38,987 nt of DNA from an uncultured Clostridia bacterium (GCA_947625455.1 CANQOJ010000002.1:1-38987), one strand, 5' to 3'. Positions 7,436 through 15,400 are shown, counted from the first letter of the stretch. Translations and numbers: made by a program. Notes: generated by a model not told the origin, from the sequence alone.

Positions 7436-8160
7436 AAAGACTTGCGGCAATTTGCATTATTTCGGCGCTTATGCTGTGCGGGTGTGAAGAATACGAAGAA
7501 AATCCACGAGGGGAAATTTCGGACAGTGAACAGCTTTATGAAAATTCCGCAGACGAATTTCAATTCAGTGACGCTGAGGGCGGGATTGTTATCGAAAAAT
7601 ACACGGGGAGAAGTGAAAATGTTGTAATCCCCGAAAAAATCGACGGGAAAGACGTTGTTGAAATAGGGAGCAGGACATTTCAAAACTGTGATGATATAAA
7701 GCGCATAGTGATACCAAAAACTATTGTGAGGACAGGAAAAAGCGACTGCCTTAAATTTTACGAGGGAAATGAACAAAACGCCGAAAAGCTGATATTTGAC
7801 GGCAGGAATGTCGGGGAAGCCGGCGCGTTTTATGACGGCAATAACGGGGAGTACGGGGTTCAGATTGAACTTGACGAAGAGGGAACAAAAATCTTTGCGG
7901 AAGCGACAGAGAGGCTTTCAAATCAAGTGATTTCAATATGGGCGGACGATGAACTTTTAATCGCGCCGACAGTCGCAAATCCTATAACTGACGGCAGGGC
8001 GGTGATTTCGGGAGGACTGACAGCTGAAAGCGCTATGGAGTTAAGGGCAAAAATCCTGGGAAATCCCTTTATTTACTGCAAAAACGCAAAGTTCACATTT
8101 AAGGGCAAGACGTATGATTATGACGATATTGACGAACTTTATTCCGTGATAAACGGTTAA
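7432..8160 (+). CDS. Lipoprotein with BspA-like LRR segment and SecD-P1-like domain
   Basis: A 242-residue protein with a lipoprotein signal peptide: positive start MKRL, hydrophobic core and lipobox LCGC (lipidated Cys about residue 18). After an acidic linker, residues about 50-90 read like one or two BspA-type leucine-rich repeats (VVIPEKIDGKDVVEIGSRTF, CDDIKRIVIPKTI). Residues about 140-225 resemble the P1 head of SecD: VQIELDEEGTKIFAEAT, VISIWADDELLIAPTV, AVISGGLTAESAMELRAKIL. In SecD this domain is extracytoplasmic and aids export. I know of no standard protein with this combination. It is translationally coupled to the BrxD-like ATPase (4-nt overlap), which implies joint expression of a cytoplasmic ATPase and a surface lipoprotein. 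Confidence 0.7.
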   Translation: MKRLAAICIISALMLCGCEEYEENPRGEISDSEQLYENSADEFQFSDAEGGIVIEKYTGRSENVVIPEKIDGKDVVEIGSRTFQNCDDIKRIVIPKTIVRTGKSDCLKFYEGNEQNAEKLIFDGRNVGEAGAFYDGNNGEYGVQIELDEEGTKIFAEATERLSNQVISIWADDELLIAPTVANPITDGRAVISGGLTAESAMELRAKILGNPFIYCKNAKFTFKGKTYDYDDIDELYSVING

Positions 8161-8178
8161 ATTGAAAGGAGAATACAA

Positions 8179-9021
8179 ATGGCACAAATCATTGACGGAA
8201 AAGCCGTTTCGGCGAAAATCAAAGAACAGGTGCGCGATGAAATTGCGCACGGCAACATCAAGGCGGGACTTGCGGTCGTAATAGTAGGCAGCGATCCCGC
8301 AAGCAGAGTTTATGTCAACAACAAGAAGAAAGCCTGCGAATTTTGCGGGATAAAGAGTTTTGAATACGCTTTGCCCGAAGAAACAACTATGGAACAGCTT
8401 CTTGAACTTATTGACACGCTTAATAATGACAAGAATGTAAACGGCATACTTGTTCAATTGCCGCTCCCGAAACAGCTTGACGAAAAGGCGGTAATCGAGC
8501 GCATTTCGCCGAAAAAGGACGTTGACGCATTTCACGAAACGAATGTCGGAAAGATAATGATAGGCAACTACTCGTTTTTGCCGTGCACGCCTGCGGGGTG
8601 CATGGAACTTATTCACAGCACGGGAGTTGACGTTGCGGGGAAAGAGTGTGTTGTGATAGGGCGCTCGAACATTGTCGGAAAGCCTATGGCAATGCTTCTG
8701 CTTCATGAAAACGGAACTGTTACGGTATGCCACAGCAAAACGAAAAACTTAGCCGAAGTCTGCAGGAGAGCAGATATTCTCGTGGCGGCGGTAGGAAAGC
8801 CGAATTTTGTCACCGCCGATATGGTAAAAGAGGGCGCGGTCGTGATTGACGTCGGCATAAACCGCCTTGAAAACGGGAAACTTTGCGGAGACGTGAAGTT
8901 TGACGAGGTAAGCGAAAAGGCGTCGTTTATAACTCCCGTGCCGGGCGGAGTTGGTCCTATGACAATAGCAACGCTGATGAAGAATACTCTCACCGCGGCT
9001 AAGATACAGAACCATGAATAA
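8179..9021 (+). CDS. folD: Bifunctional methylenetetrahydrofolate dehydrogenase / methenyltetrahydrofolate cyclohydrolase
   Basis: A 280-residue FolD, the normal length. It interconverts 5,10-methylene-, 5,10-methenyl- and 10-formyl-tetrahydrofolate in the cytoplasm, feeding purine synthesis and formyl-Met-tRNA. Signature stretches are YVNNKKKAC (Tyr45 and catalytic Lys49), GILVQLPLP, PCTPAGCMEL, VVIGRSNIVGKPMAMLL and TPVPGGVGPMTIATL. The ATG follows AAAGGAG. It lies 18 nt downstream of the lipoprotein and its end overlaps the next small gene by 8 nt. Confidence 0.96.
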   Translation: MAQIIDGKAVSAKIKEQVRDEIAHGNIKAGLAVVIVGSDPASRVYVNNKKKACEFCGIKSFEYALPEETTMEQLLELIDTLNNDKNVNGILVQLPLPKQLDEKAVIERISPKKDVDAFHETNVGKIMIGNYSFLPCTPAGCMELIHSTGVDVAGKECVVIGRSNIVGKPMAMLLLHENGTVTVCHSKTKNLAEVCRRADILVAAVGKPNFVTADMVKEGAVVIDVGINRLENGKLCGDVKFDEVSEKASFITPVPGGVGPMTIATLMKNTLTAAKIQNHE

Positions 9022-9184
9022 TAACCGCAAGGCGTTTTTACGCAGCGCAATTGTGCTTACTGTTGCGCTTTTGGTGATAGTTGTTTTTATGAACGAATGG
9101 GGTATCGTTCAGATAATAATCGTTGTTCTTGTCGCACTGTTAGCGGCAGGACAGTGGTTTTTATTCTTCTATCTGAAAAAATAA
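9014..9184 (+). CDS. Small membrane protein, 56 residues
   Basis: A short open frame between folD and pyk: ATG at 9014-9016, TAA at 9182-9184. Residues about 10-26 (SAIVLTVALLVIVVFM) and 31-54 (IVQIIIVVLVALLAAG, WFLFFYL) form two predicted transmembrane helices; both ends carry Lys/Arg (NNNRK, KK). It overlaps the folD stop by 8 nt, and its own stop runs into the AAGGAGG of pyk, an arrangement consistent with translational coupling through the three genes. No strong ribosome binding site of its own is seen, so coupling from folD would be needed. No family recognised. Confidence 0.6.
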   Translation: MNNNRKAFLRSAIVLTVALLVIVVFMNEWGIVQIIIVVLVALLAAGQWFLFFYLKK

Positions 9185-9193
9185 GGAGGCAAT

Positions 9194-10606
9194 ATGAGAA
9201 AGACAAAGATTATATGTACTATCGGTCCTGCAAGCGAAAGCGAGGAAATGATAAGGGAATTGTGCAATGCGGGAATGAACGTCGCAAGACTTAACTTTTC
9301 TCACGGCACACATGAACAGCACAAAATGAAAATAGACACGATAAAAAAGGTCAGAGAAGATTTAGGACTGCCGATAGCTGTAATGCTTGACACAAAAGGT
9401 CCCGAATACCGCATAGGAACGTTTGAAAATCACAAGATAACATTGAAAGACGGCGATACGTTTACCTTTACTTCGGACGAGTGCGTCGGCGACAATTCAA
9501 GAGTTTCGGTGAGTTACAAACAGCTTGCGCAGGAAGTGAATATCGGCGACACGATACTTGTAAACAACGGACTGCTTGTGTTTAATGTAAAGGAGATTTC
9601 GGGAAACAGCGTTGTGTGTGATGTTATAGCAGGCGGGGAGATGTCTGACAAAAAGAGCATGAACTTTCCGAATGTCGTATTAAAGGGCGATTTTTTAAGC
9701 GAACAGGACAAGAACGATATTCTTTTCGGAATTGAAAACGGCGTTGACTTTATAGCCGCGTCATTTGTTTCAACAAAAGATGATGTTCAGCAGCTGAGGA
9801 CATTCCTCAATGAAAACGGCGGTGAAGATATCGACATAATAGCAAAAATCGAAAACCGCTCTGGTGTTGACAACATTGAGGAGATTTGCGAGATTGCGGA
9901 CGGGATAATGGTAGCGCGAGGAGATTTGGGAGTTGAAATTCCGTTTGTTGAAGTGCCGTCAATACAGAAGTACCTCATCAAAAAGTGCAGGCTTCTCGGA
10001 AAGCGCGTCATAACCGCAACAGAAATGCTCGAAAGCATGATAGAAAAACCGCGCCCCACAAGAGCGGAGATTTCCGATGTGGCAAACGCAGTTTATGACG
10101 GCTCGTCAGCTATAATGCTGTCGGGAGAAACAGCGGCGGGAAAGTATCCTGTTTTGGCAGTGAAGAATATGGCAGAGATAGCGGAGTGTACGGAAAACAC
10201 CATTGACTACAAAAAGCGTTTCGCAACAACCGAATACGACATAAAGAACAACATTGACGCAGTTTCCCATGCTACCTGCGCTATGGCTATCGACACCAAG
10301 GCAAAGGGCATTGTCATCAGTTCGCTTTCGGGGAGGACGGTCAGAATGGTAAGCCGTTTCAGACCGCCTGTTGACATAATCGGAATGACAACTTCGGAAA
10401 AAGCGTGGAGAAAGCTGAATTTAAGCTGGGGAGTTACGCCTGTTTTAAGCGAGGAGTTCAACTCCGTTGACGTCATGTTCTATCACGCTTTACAGCACGC
10501 TAAGAAGTATTTCGGACTGACAGCGGGAGATAACGTAGTATTAACGGGCGGTCAGACAAGCGGGAAGTCGGGAAATACCAACACTATAAGACTGGAATCC
10601 GTCTAG
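9194..10606 (+). CDS. pyk: Pyruvate kinase
   Basis: A 470-residue pyruvate kinase, the last step of glycolysis (PEP + ADP to pyruvate + ATP). Visible motifs: MRKTKIICTIGPAS, NFSHG, MLDTKGPEYR, IIAKIENRSGVDN (catalytic Lys), VARGDLGVEI, ITATEMLESM, PTRAEISDVANAVYDG and SGETAAGKYP. It ends with the allosteric C-domain (SGRTVRMVSRFRP) and lacks the extra PEP-utiliser domain of some Bacillus enzymes. AAGGAGG is 6 nt before the ATG. The TAG stop lies in CTAGAAG, the first bases of repeat element E, so the element supplies the stop codon. Confidence 0.97.
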   Translation: MRKTKIICTIGPASESEEMIRELCNAGMNVARLNFSHGTHEQHKMKIDTIKKVREDLGLPIAVMLDTKGPEYRIGTFENHKITLKDGDTFTFTSDECVGDNSRVSVSYKQLAQEVNIGDTILVNNGLLVFNVKEISGNSVVCDVIAGGEMSDKKSMNFPNVVLKGDFLSEQDKNDILFGIENGVDFIAASFVSTKDDVQQLRTFLNENGGEDIDIIAKIENRSGVDNIEEICEIADGIMVARGDLGVEIPFVEVPSIQKYLIKKCRLLGKRVITATEMLESMIEKPRPTRAEISDVANAVYDGSSAIMLSGETAAGKYPVLAVKNMAEIAECTENTIDYKKRFATTEYDIKNNIDAVSHATCAMAIDTKAKGIVISSLSGRTVRMVSRFRPPVDIIGMTTSEKAWRKLNLSWGVTPVLSEEFNSVDVMFYHALQHAKKYFGLTAGDNVVLTGGQTSGKSGNTNTIRLESV

Positions 10607-10771
10607 AAGCTAGAGATTAAGAGGCTAGAGGCTAGATTTAAGGTTTGGATTTAGATTGTTTTTAAATTAAAGAGCGTAAACCTATCAAGGGGTTTACGCT
10701 CTGATAATATCGATACAATCTTAATCCAAACCTTATATCTAACATCTAGCTTCTTAATTTCTAGCTTCTAG
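10603..10771. repeat. Composite nested inverted repeat element E (TAGAGGC-type arms)
   Basis: A 169-bp element between two convergent genes and overlapping both stop codons. The outer arms both start CTAGAAGCTAGA and match over some 55 bases with few changes, including AAGGTTTGGATT. Next are AGATTGTTTTT (10653-10663) and a weaker ATACAATCT (10714-10722). The core is GAGCGTAAACC (10672-10682) and GGTTTACGCTC (10691-10701) with an 8-nt loop. There is no U-run after the core, so it does not look like an ordinary terminator although it sits where one would be expected. Confidence 0.9.
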
Positions 10772-11305
10772 CAGTGCGCCCAGCACTGCCGATACGCATA
10801 TAAGCAAAATCGGTGAAACGGGCTTTTTTCTGACTGCGAGAAATATGAAGTAAAATGCCGTCAGGATTGCCGTTATAATCAGGGAATTTATGTCGGTGAA
10901 GAATGATGTTGCGGATATAAGCATGTAAATTCCCGTTGCGGTGATTATTCCCGCGATACATGGCTTTATTCCCGACAAAACCGACACTGCAACAGGCTTT
11001 TCCAAAACCTTTTTAAGCAGTACGGAAAACAGTATCATAACGGCAAATGCGGGAAGTATCACGCCGAATGTTGCGCAGACAGCGCCCAAAATGCCGCCCT
11101 GCATACTGCCTATATAAGTCGCGGTGTTTACCATTATAGGTCCGGGAGTGCTTTCGCTTATTGCAAGCATATTCGACAGCATTTCTTCGTCCATCCAGCC
11201 GTTGCGCTCAACACATTCCCTTATCAGCGGTATTGCCCCGTATCCCCCGCCGAATGTGAACAGCCCGATTTTAAAAAACTCCCACAACAACTTTAAATAT
11301 ATCAC
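10754..11305 (-). CDS. Chromate transporter family protein, half-length (C-terminal gene of pair)
   Basis: A 183-residue CHR-domain membrane protein with FTFGGGYGAIPLI near the N-terminus, then ESTPGPIMVNTATYIG, and about five or six membrane segments. Full-length ChrA proteins hold two such halves; here two separate genes encode them, as in the known short-chain CHR pairs. They may export chromate or another oxyanion. Its start overlaps the stop of the neighbour by 4 nt. The last five residues and the TAA stop come from repeat element E (codons at 10757-10771), so the element has extended or altered the C-terminus. Confidence 0.85.
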   Translation of the reverse strand: MIYLKLLWEFFKIGLFTFGGGYGAIPLIRECVERNGWMDEEMLSNMLAISESTPGPIMVNTATYIGSMQGGILGAVCATFGVILPAFAVMILFSVLLKKVLEKPVAVSVLSGIKPCIAGIITATGIYMLISATSFFTDINSLIITAILTAFYFIFLAVRKKPVSPILLICVSAVLGALLEARN

Positions 11306-11871
11306 TTGTTCTCTCTCCTTTTGCGGAAGATGAACAAACCTAAAAATCCCGCGATAAATATCATATAGATTGTCGAAAAGTCAATTCCCAGAAAGTTCAG
11401 CGTAAGCATAACACTGAAAAACACTGCCGAGAAAACAATGTTTCCCGCGCGCTTTTCCTTTTCCTTAAACAGCTTTATAAGCATTTTTACGCCTGCTTGT
11501 ATAATCAGTATTGAAACGGCTATTCTTATTCCCTTGAAGGCATTTGCGATAATTTCAAACTTAAGAAAGTCCTCAAAGAACATTGAGATAAGCAGAAGTA
11601 TCACGAATGACGGCAATACTACCCCTAGCGTTGCAAGGACAGCGCCGATAATGCCCGACATTTTGTAACCGACAAACGTTGCGCAGTTAATGGCGACAGG
11701 ACCGGGCGTTGCTTCTGCAACTGCCGTCATATCGGTAAATTCGTCATGCGTCAGCCACTTTTTCTTTTCAACACACTCGCTGTCAATAAGCGAAATCATA
11801 GCATAACCCCCGCCGAATGTAAACGCGCCTATTTTAGCAAATGTCAGAAATAAATCTGGTTTAATATTCAT
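11302..11871 (-). CDS. Chromate transporter family protein, half-length (N-terminal gene of pair)
   Basis: A 189-residue CHR-domain protein. FTFGGGYAMISLI and EATPGPVAINCATFVGYK are the paired family motifs, with several hydrophobic helices and a basic tail (FRKRRENK). I start it at the ATG of 11869-11871, 8 nt after AAAAAGG; a GTG at 11880 would lie inside that ribosome binding site. It and the next gene overlap by 4 nt and should form a heterodimer. Element F begins 3 nt beyond the ribosome binding site. Confidence 0.87.
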   Translation of the reverse strand: MNIKPDLFLTFAKIGAFTFGGGYAMISLIDSECVEKKKWLTHDEFTDMTAVAEATPGPVAINCATFVGYKMSGIIGAVLATLGVVLPSFVILLLISMFFEDFLKFEIIANAFKGIRIAVSILIIQAGVKMLIKLFKEKEKRAGNIVFSAVFFSVMLTLNFLGIDFSTIYMIFIAGFLGLFIFRKRRENK

Positions 11872-11888
11872 ACGCAACACCTTTTTGC

Positions 11889-12067
11889 AGTATACAATGG
11901 ACAGTGTACAGTAGACAGTAGAATGTGTCCGCTAACGCGGACATTATTTAGATTGTTTTTGGAGGAAAGAGCGTAAACCAACCGAGGGGTTTACGCTCAA
12001 ATAAACTCAAAACAATCTGAATAACACCTTAGGATCTAGCCTCTAGCTTCTTAAACTCTAGCTTCTT
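11889..12067. repeat. Composite nested inverted repeat element F (chimeric arms)
   Basis: A 179-bp element between lysA and the chromate transporter pair. The left arm (11889-11925) is the GTGTACA type of element B (AGTATAC, AATGGAC, AGTGTAC, AGTAGAC) with the same TGTCCGC/GCGGACA mini-hairpin (11926-11943). The right arm (about 12034-12067) is the CTAGCCT / CTAGCTTCT type of elements E and G. The shared core is intact: AGATTGTTTTT (11950-11960), GAGCGTAAACC (11969-11979), GGTTTACGCTC (11988-11998), AAAACAATCT (12009-12018). The outer arms do not pair with each other. Confidence 0.85.
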
Positions 12068-12097
12068 GTAGAAAACCTTTTTCAAAAGGTTTTCTAC
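12068..12097. repeat. Perfect 14-bp stem hairpin
   Basis: GTAGAAAACCTTTT, two bases, then AAAAGGTTTTCTAC. It lies 17 nt past the lysA stop (minus strand) and directly abuts element F. With A/T-rich arms but no separate U-run it is a possible, not typical, terminator. Confidence 0.6.
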
Positions 12098-12114
12098 TTG
12101 CAATCTCCGTAAAA

Positions 12115-13380
12115 TTAAAGTTCGTAATTTCCGTTAAAAACGTCAAATGTTCTGAAGTAGTCGTCGGGCGTTTCCGCTCTGCGGATAAGTTTTACACTGC
12201 CGTCCGCGCGCAGGAGAAGCTCGGCGCTTCTGAGTTTTCCGTTGTAGTTATATCCCATTGAAAATCCGTGAGCGCCTGCGTCATGAATTGCCACATAATC
12301 GCCTATATCAATTTTCGGCAGCATTCTGTCAACCGCAAACTTGTCGTTGTTTTCGCAAAGTCCGCCCGTAACGTCATATTTATGGTCGCATGCGGCATCT
12401 TCCTTGCCTAACACCGTTATATGATGATACGCGCCGTATATGGCGGGGCGCATAAGGTTTGCCGCACAGGCGTCAAGTCCTATGTACTCCTTGTAGATGT
12501 GCTTCTCGCGGATTGCCTTGGCTATGAGCAATCCGTAAGGCGCAAGCATAAATCTGCCAAGCTCGGTGAATATCGCAACATCACCCATTCCCGCGGGAAC
12601 AAGGATTTTTTCATATTGCTCTCTTACTTTTTCGCCTATAATTTCAATGTCATTCGCGGGTTGATCGGGTTTGTAGGGTATGCCTACGCCGCCGCTTAGG
12701 TTGATAAACGACAGCTGAACGCCCGTTTTCTCCTTTATCTCAACGGCTGTTCTGAACAATATGCCCGCAAGAGTCGGATAATAGTCGTTGGTGAGTGTGT
12801 TTGACGCAAGAAACGCGTGCATTCCGAATTTCTTCGCGCCTTTTTCCTTTAATATGCGGTAACCCTCGATTATCTGGTCGTGAGTAAAGCCGTATTTCGC
12901 GTCCTTGGGCGTGTCCATAACATTCGGCGAGCCGTCTGTCTTGAACTCACCGCCGGGATTATAACGACAGCAGATTGTTTCGGGAATGCCCGTCAGCTTG
13001 TCAAGTACGTCAATATGCGTGAAATCGTCAAGGTTTATGATTGCGCCAAGTTCATACGCCTTTCTGAAATCCGCATCGGGGGTGGCGTTGGACGAGAACA
13101 TAATATCATGCTGTTTTGCTCCAACATCATCCGAAAGCATGAGTTCTGTTAAACTTGAACAGTCAAATCCGCAGCCCTCGCTCTGCAAAATCTTCATTAT
13201 AAACGGGTTTGGAGTAGCCTTGACTGCGAAATATTCTCTAAATCCCTTGTTCCACGAGAACGCATTTTTAAGCTTTCTCGCGTTTTCGCGTATGCCCTTT
13301 TCGTCGTAAACATAAAACGGCGTGGGGTAGGTCTTTGCTATCTCCTCAATTTGTTCCTTTGTTACAAACGGTTTTTTCAT
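12115..13380 (-). CDS. lysA: Diaminopimelate decarboxylase family protein
   Basis: A 421-residue PLP enzyme of the fold-III (alanine-racemase-like) decarboxylase family, predicted to convert meso-diaminopimelate to lysine. The PLP lysine is Lys54 in EYFAVKATPNP; other family blocks are INLSGGVGIPYKPD, ELGRFMLAPYG, DACAANLMRP, TGGLCENNDKFA and HDAGAHGFSMGYNYNG. I start at the ATG of 13380 because AAAGGA lies upstream at good spacing; the longer frame to 13437 overlaps the previous gene. A related amino acid or carboxynorspermidine substrate cannot be ruled out by eye. It follows the DUF2130 gene by 16 nt. Confidence 0.85.
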   Translation of the reverse strand: MKKPFVTKEQIEEIAKTYPTPFYVYDEKGIRENARKLKNAFSWNKGFREYFAVKATPNPFIMKILQSEGCGFDCSSLTELMLSDDVGAKQHDIMFSSNATPDADFRKAYELGAIINLDDFTHIDVLDKLTGIPETICCRYNPGGEFKTDGSPNVMDTPKDAKYGFTHDQIIEGYRILKEKGAKKFGMHAFLASNTLTNDYYPTLAGILFRTAVEIKEKTGVQLSFINLSGGVGIPYKPDQPANDIEIIGEKVREQYEKILVPAGMGDVAIFTELGRFMLAPYGLLIAKAIREKHIYKEYIGLDACAANLMRPAIYGAYHHITVLGKEDAACDHKYDVTGGLCENNDKFAVDRMLPKIDIGDYVAIHDAGAHGFSMGYNYNGKLRSAELLLRADGSVKLIRRAETPDDYFRTFDVFNGNYEL

Positions 13381-13396
13381 TTCTGTTTTCCTTTCG

Positions 13397-14833
13397 TTAT
13401 GTGTTATCATCGCTGTCGGGCAAGGTTTCCTGCTCAATTTCAGCGAACATTTTCTTCATTGTGGGGTTTTTATATGTAAGCTTTTTTATCGTCAAATCAT
13501 CAGCTTTGTCATTGGCAAGGCGAAGATTATTTGCCGACGACAACAAGTTCTTTTTCACCTTGTTTAAATGGTCGATAGATTTGTCAATCTCCTCGATAGC
13601 AAGCTCAAACTGGTTACTTGCAAGCTGATAATTCTTTGAAAATCCGTCTTTAAATTCAAGAAGCTTTTTCTCGAAATTAGTAACGTCAATTTCCCTCTCG
13701 CTCATCTCCTTAAGCTTCTTGCGGTATTTGAGGCTTTCCCTCGCGGCGTTTCTGAGAAGCGTTATTATGGGAATGAAAAACTGCGGACGGATAACGTACA
13801 TCTTCGGATATCTGTACGACACGTCAACTATACCGTTGTTATAAAAGTCGTTGTCCGCTTCAAGCATTGAGACAAGCACGGCATATTCACAGTTTTTCTC
13901 GTTTCTGTCCTTGTCAAGTTCTTTGAAGAAATCCTCGTTTTTCTTCTTGGTTGCCGTATTGTCAGCTTCGTTTTTCATCTCAAACATTATTGAAATAAAT
14001 TCAACGTCATCTTCATAATCTCTGAAGATAAAATCGCCCTTGCTTCCCGATTTAGCGTCGTTGTCCTTTTCAAAATACGCATTCGGAAATCCCGTCATTC
14101 TGAAAGCATTGAACTGGTTCATGCAGTGCTGTTCAAGGCTTTCGCCTATCATTTTCGTTGACAGTTTCAGCTTAAAATCTTTATACTGTGCTATGCGCTC
14201 GTCCTTTTCTTTAAGCTGAAGTTCATAACTCTCTTTCATGTTCTTTTCGCTGATGATATATTCGTTTCTTATGCGTTCAATCTCGCCGTTTTTCTCGGAA
14301 ATCTCCTTTTCCTTTTCGGAAACGGCAGTTTCAATTTCAAGCTGTTTTTGCCTTGCCTCACCCTCAAGCTGTTGTTTTAATAGCGCAATTTCGCTGTCCT
14401 TTGACGCTATTTTCTTTTCGCTTTCGGTAACAGCGTCTTTTAATGCGCCTTGTTTTTCGTTTTCGGAAATTTGCAGTTTGTTTTCAAGGTCGGCTATTGT
14501 GCGCTGAAGCTCAAACAGCTTTTTTTCGCTTTCCCTTTCGCTTTCGGCAACAGCGTTTTTTAATGCGTCCTGTTTTCCGTTTTCGGAAATTTCAAGCTTG
14601 TTTTCAAGGTCGGCTATCGTGCTTTTGAGTTCAAACAACTGCTTGTCGCTTTCCATTTTGCTGTCAGCCAGCGCAAGTTTCACCGCTTGCTCTTTCTCGC
14701 TTTCAAGGCGCTGTTCACGGTCACGTATCTCCTTTTCAAACTCCTTGTCGCGGACTTGCTTTACAATTGCCGCATAACCCGATTCGTCAACTTGAAATAC
14801 CTCTCCGCACTTTGGGCATTTAATTTCCTGCAT
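13397..14833 (-). CDS. DUF2130 (COG4487) coiled-coil protein with nuclease-like core
   Basis: A 478-residue protein. An N-terminal CPKC pair (MQEIKCPKCGEVFQVDESGY) is followed by a long charged coiled coil (about residues 30-220) that contains a duplicated 40-residue block. The globular part (about 225-400) has GESLEQHCMNQFN and SKGDFIFRD followed by IMFEMKNEAD; the spacing of Asp, Glu and Lys resembles a PD-(D/E)XK nuclease core. The family has no assigned function. Proteins of similar shape (RmuC-like) act on DNA. It is followed by lysA at 16 nt. The ATG has weak AAAGGAGAAC-type spacing upstream. Confidence 0.8.
   Translation of the reverse strand: MQEIKCPKCGEVFQVDESGYAAIVKQVRDKEFEKEIRDREQRLESEKEQAVKLALADSKMESDKQLFELKSTIADLENKLEISENGKQDALKNAVAESERESEKKLFELQRTIADLENKLQISENEKQGALKDAVTESEKKIASKDSEIALLKQQLEGEARQKQLEIETAVSEKEKEISEKNGEIERIRNEYIISEKNMKESYELQLKEKDERIAQYKDFKLKLSTKMIGESLEQHCMNQFNAFRMTGFPNAYFEKDNDAKSGSKGDFIFRDYEDDVEFISIMFEMKNEADNTATKKKNEDFFKELDKDRNEKNCEYAVLVSMLEADNDFYNNGIVDVSYRYPKMYVIRPQFFIPIITLLRNAARESLKYRKKLKEMSEREIDVTNFEKKLLEFKDGFSKNYQLASNQFELAIEEIDKSIDHLNKVKKNLLSSANNLRLANDKADDLTIKKLTYKNPTMKKMFAEIEQETLPDSDDNT
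14414..14680 (-). repeat. 120-bp tandem repeat inside the DUF2130 gene
   Basis: Two in-frame units of exactly 120 bp (14441-14560, 14561-14680) plus a partial third (14414-14440). Shared words such as TTTTCAAGGTCGGCTAT (14481, 14601) recur at 120-bp distance. They encode 40-residue coiled-coil blocks (LFEL..TIADLENKL.ISEN.KQ.AL). Confidence 0.85.
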
Positions 14834-14934
14834 TATATATGTTCTCCTTTACCGACGTTTTAAATTTTGCCATAAACAACCAACGGCAAACAATAACACA
14901 AAGCTATAATATCCACAAAATAAGACCGATTATC

Positions 14935-15369
14935 TTAAAACTGTTCAGTTGTGATTTCAAAATCTACGGACTTGAAATTGCTGTAATACCTTCCCTTTAT
15001 TGCAGTGAATTTAAGGACGCAGTAATCTGTGTCTGTTACGCCGTTTTTGTAATACATCTTATCGCCCGTTCGCCAAATTCTTTCTTTCGCTTCGGGAGTT
15101 TCCAATACCTCAACTGTTCCTATAAGGCTTACGCCCCTGAAAAATCTTTTATCTACAAAATAAACGCTTGCCTTGCTGTTTTCTCTGAAACACCTGACTT
15201 TATTTGATGATGTATTTGTAGAAAACCAAATTTCTTTAATGCCGTTTCTTTCTCTCGGCTTCAACATTGCTTTTGTAACGGGATAGCCCTCGCTGTCTAT
15301 GTAAGATATGAAACTTACTCCCGCTTTATCTATCATCTTTCCGACAGTTTCTTCCGGATTTTTCAGCAT
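14935..15369 (-). CDS. Pyridoxamine 5'-phosphate oxidase-like FMN-binding protein
   Basis: A 144-residue split-barrel protein of the PNPOx-like / general stress protein 26 group. Typical stretches: VSFISYIDSEGYPVTKAML, EIWFSTNTSSNKVRCFREN, SKASVYFVDKRFFRGVSLIG. Relatives bind FMN, F420 or haem; the exact reaction is not readable. I start at the ATG of 15369, with GGAGGAAG just upstream, rather than the TTG at 15384. It ends the minus-strand run that begins with the MntA-like gene. Confidence 0.8.
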   Translation of the reverse strand: MLKNPEETVGKMIDKAGVSFISYIDSEGYPVTKAMLKPRERNGIKEIWFSTNTSSNKVRCFRENSKASVYFVDKRFFRGVSLIGTVEVLETPEAKERIWRTGDKMYYKNGVTDTDYCVLKFTAIKGRYYSNFKSVDFEITTEQF

Positions 15370-15400
15370 TATTTCTTCCTCCAAAATTCGTATTTACGGC

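Noticed and set aside
10672..10701. Core hairpins of elements E, F and G as ordinary Rho-independent terminators
   Set aside because: No U-run follows on either strand, and the long outer arms and conserved AGATTGTTTT are not explained by termination. A secondary role in ending transcripts remains possible.
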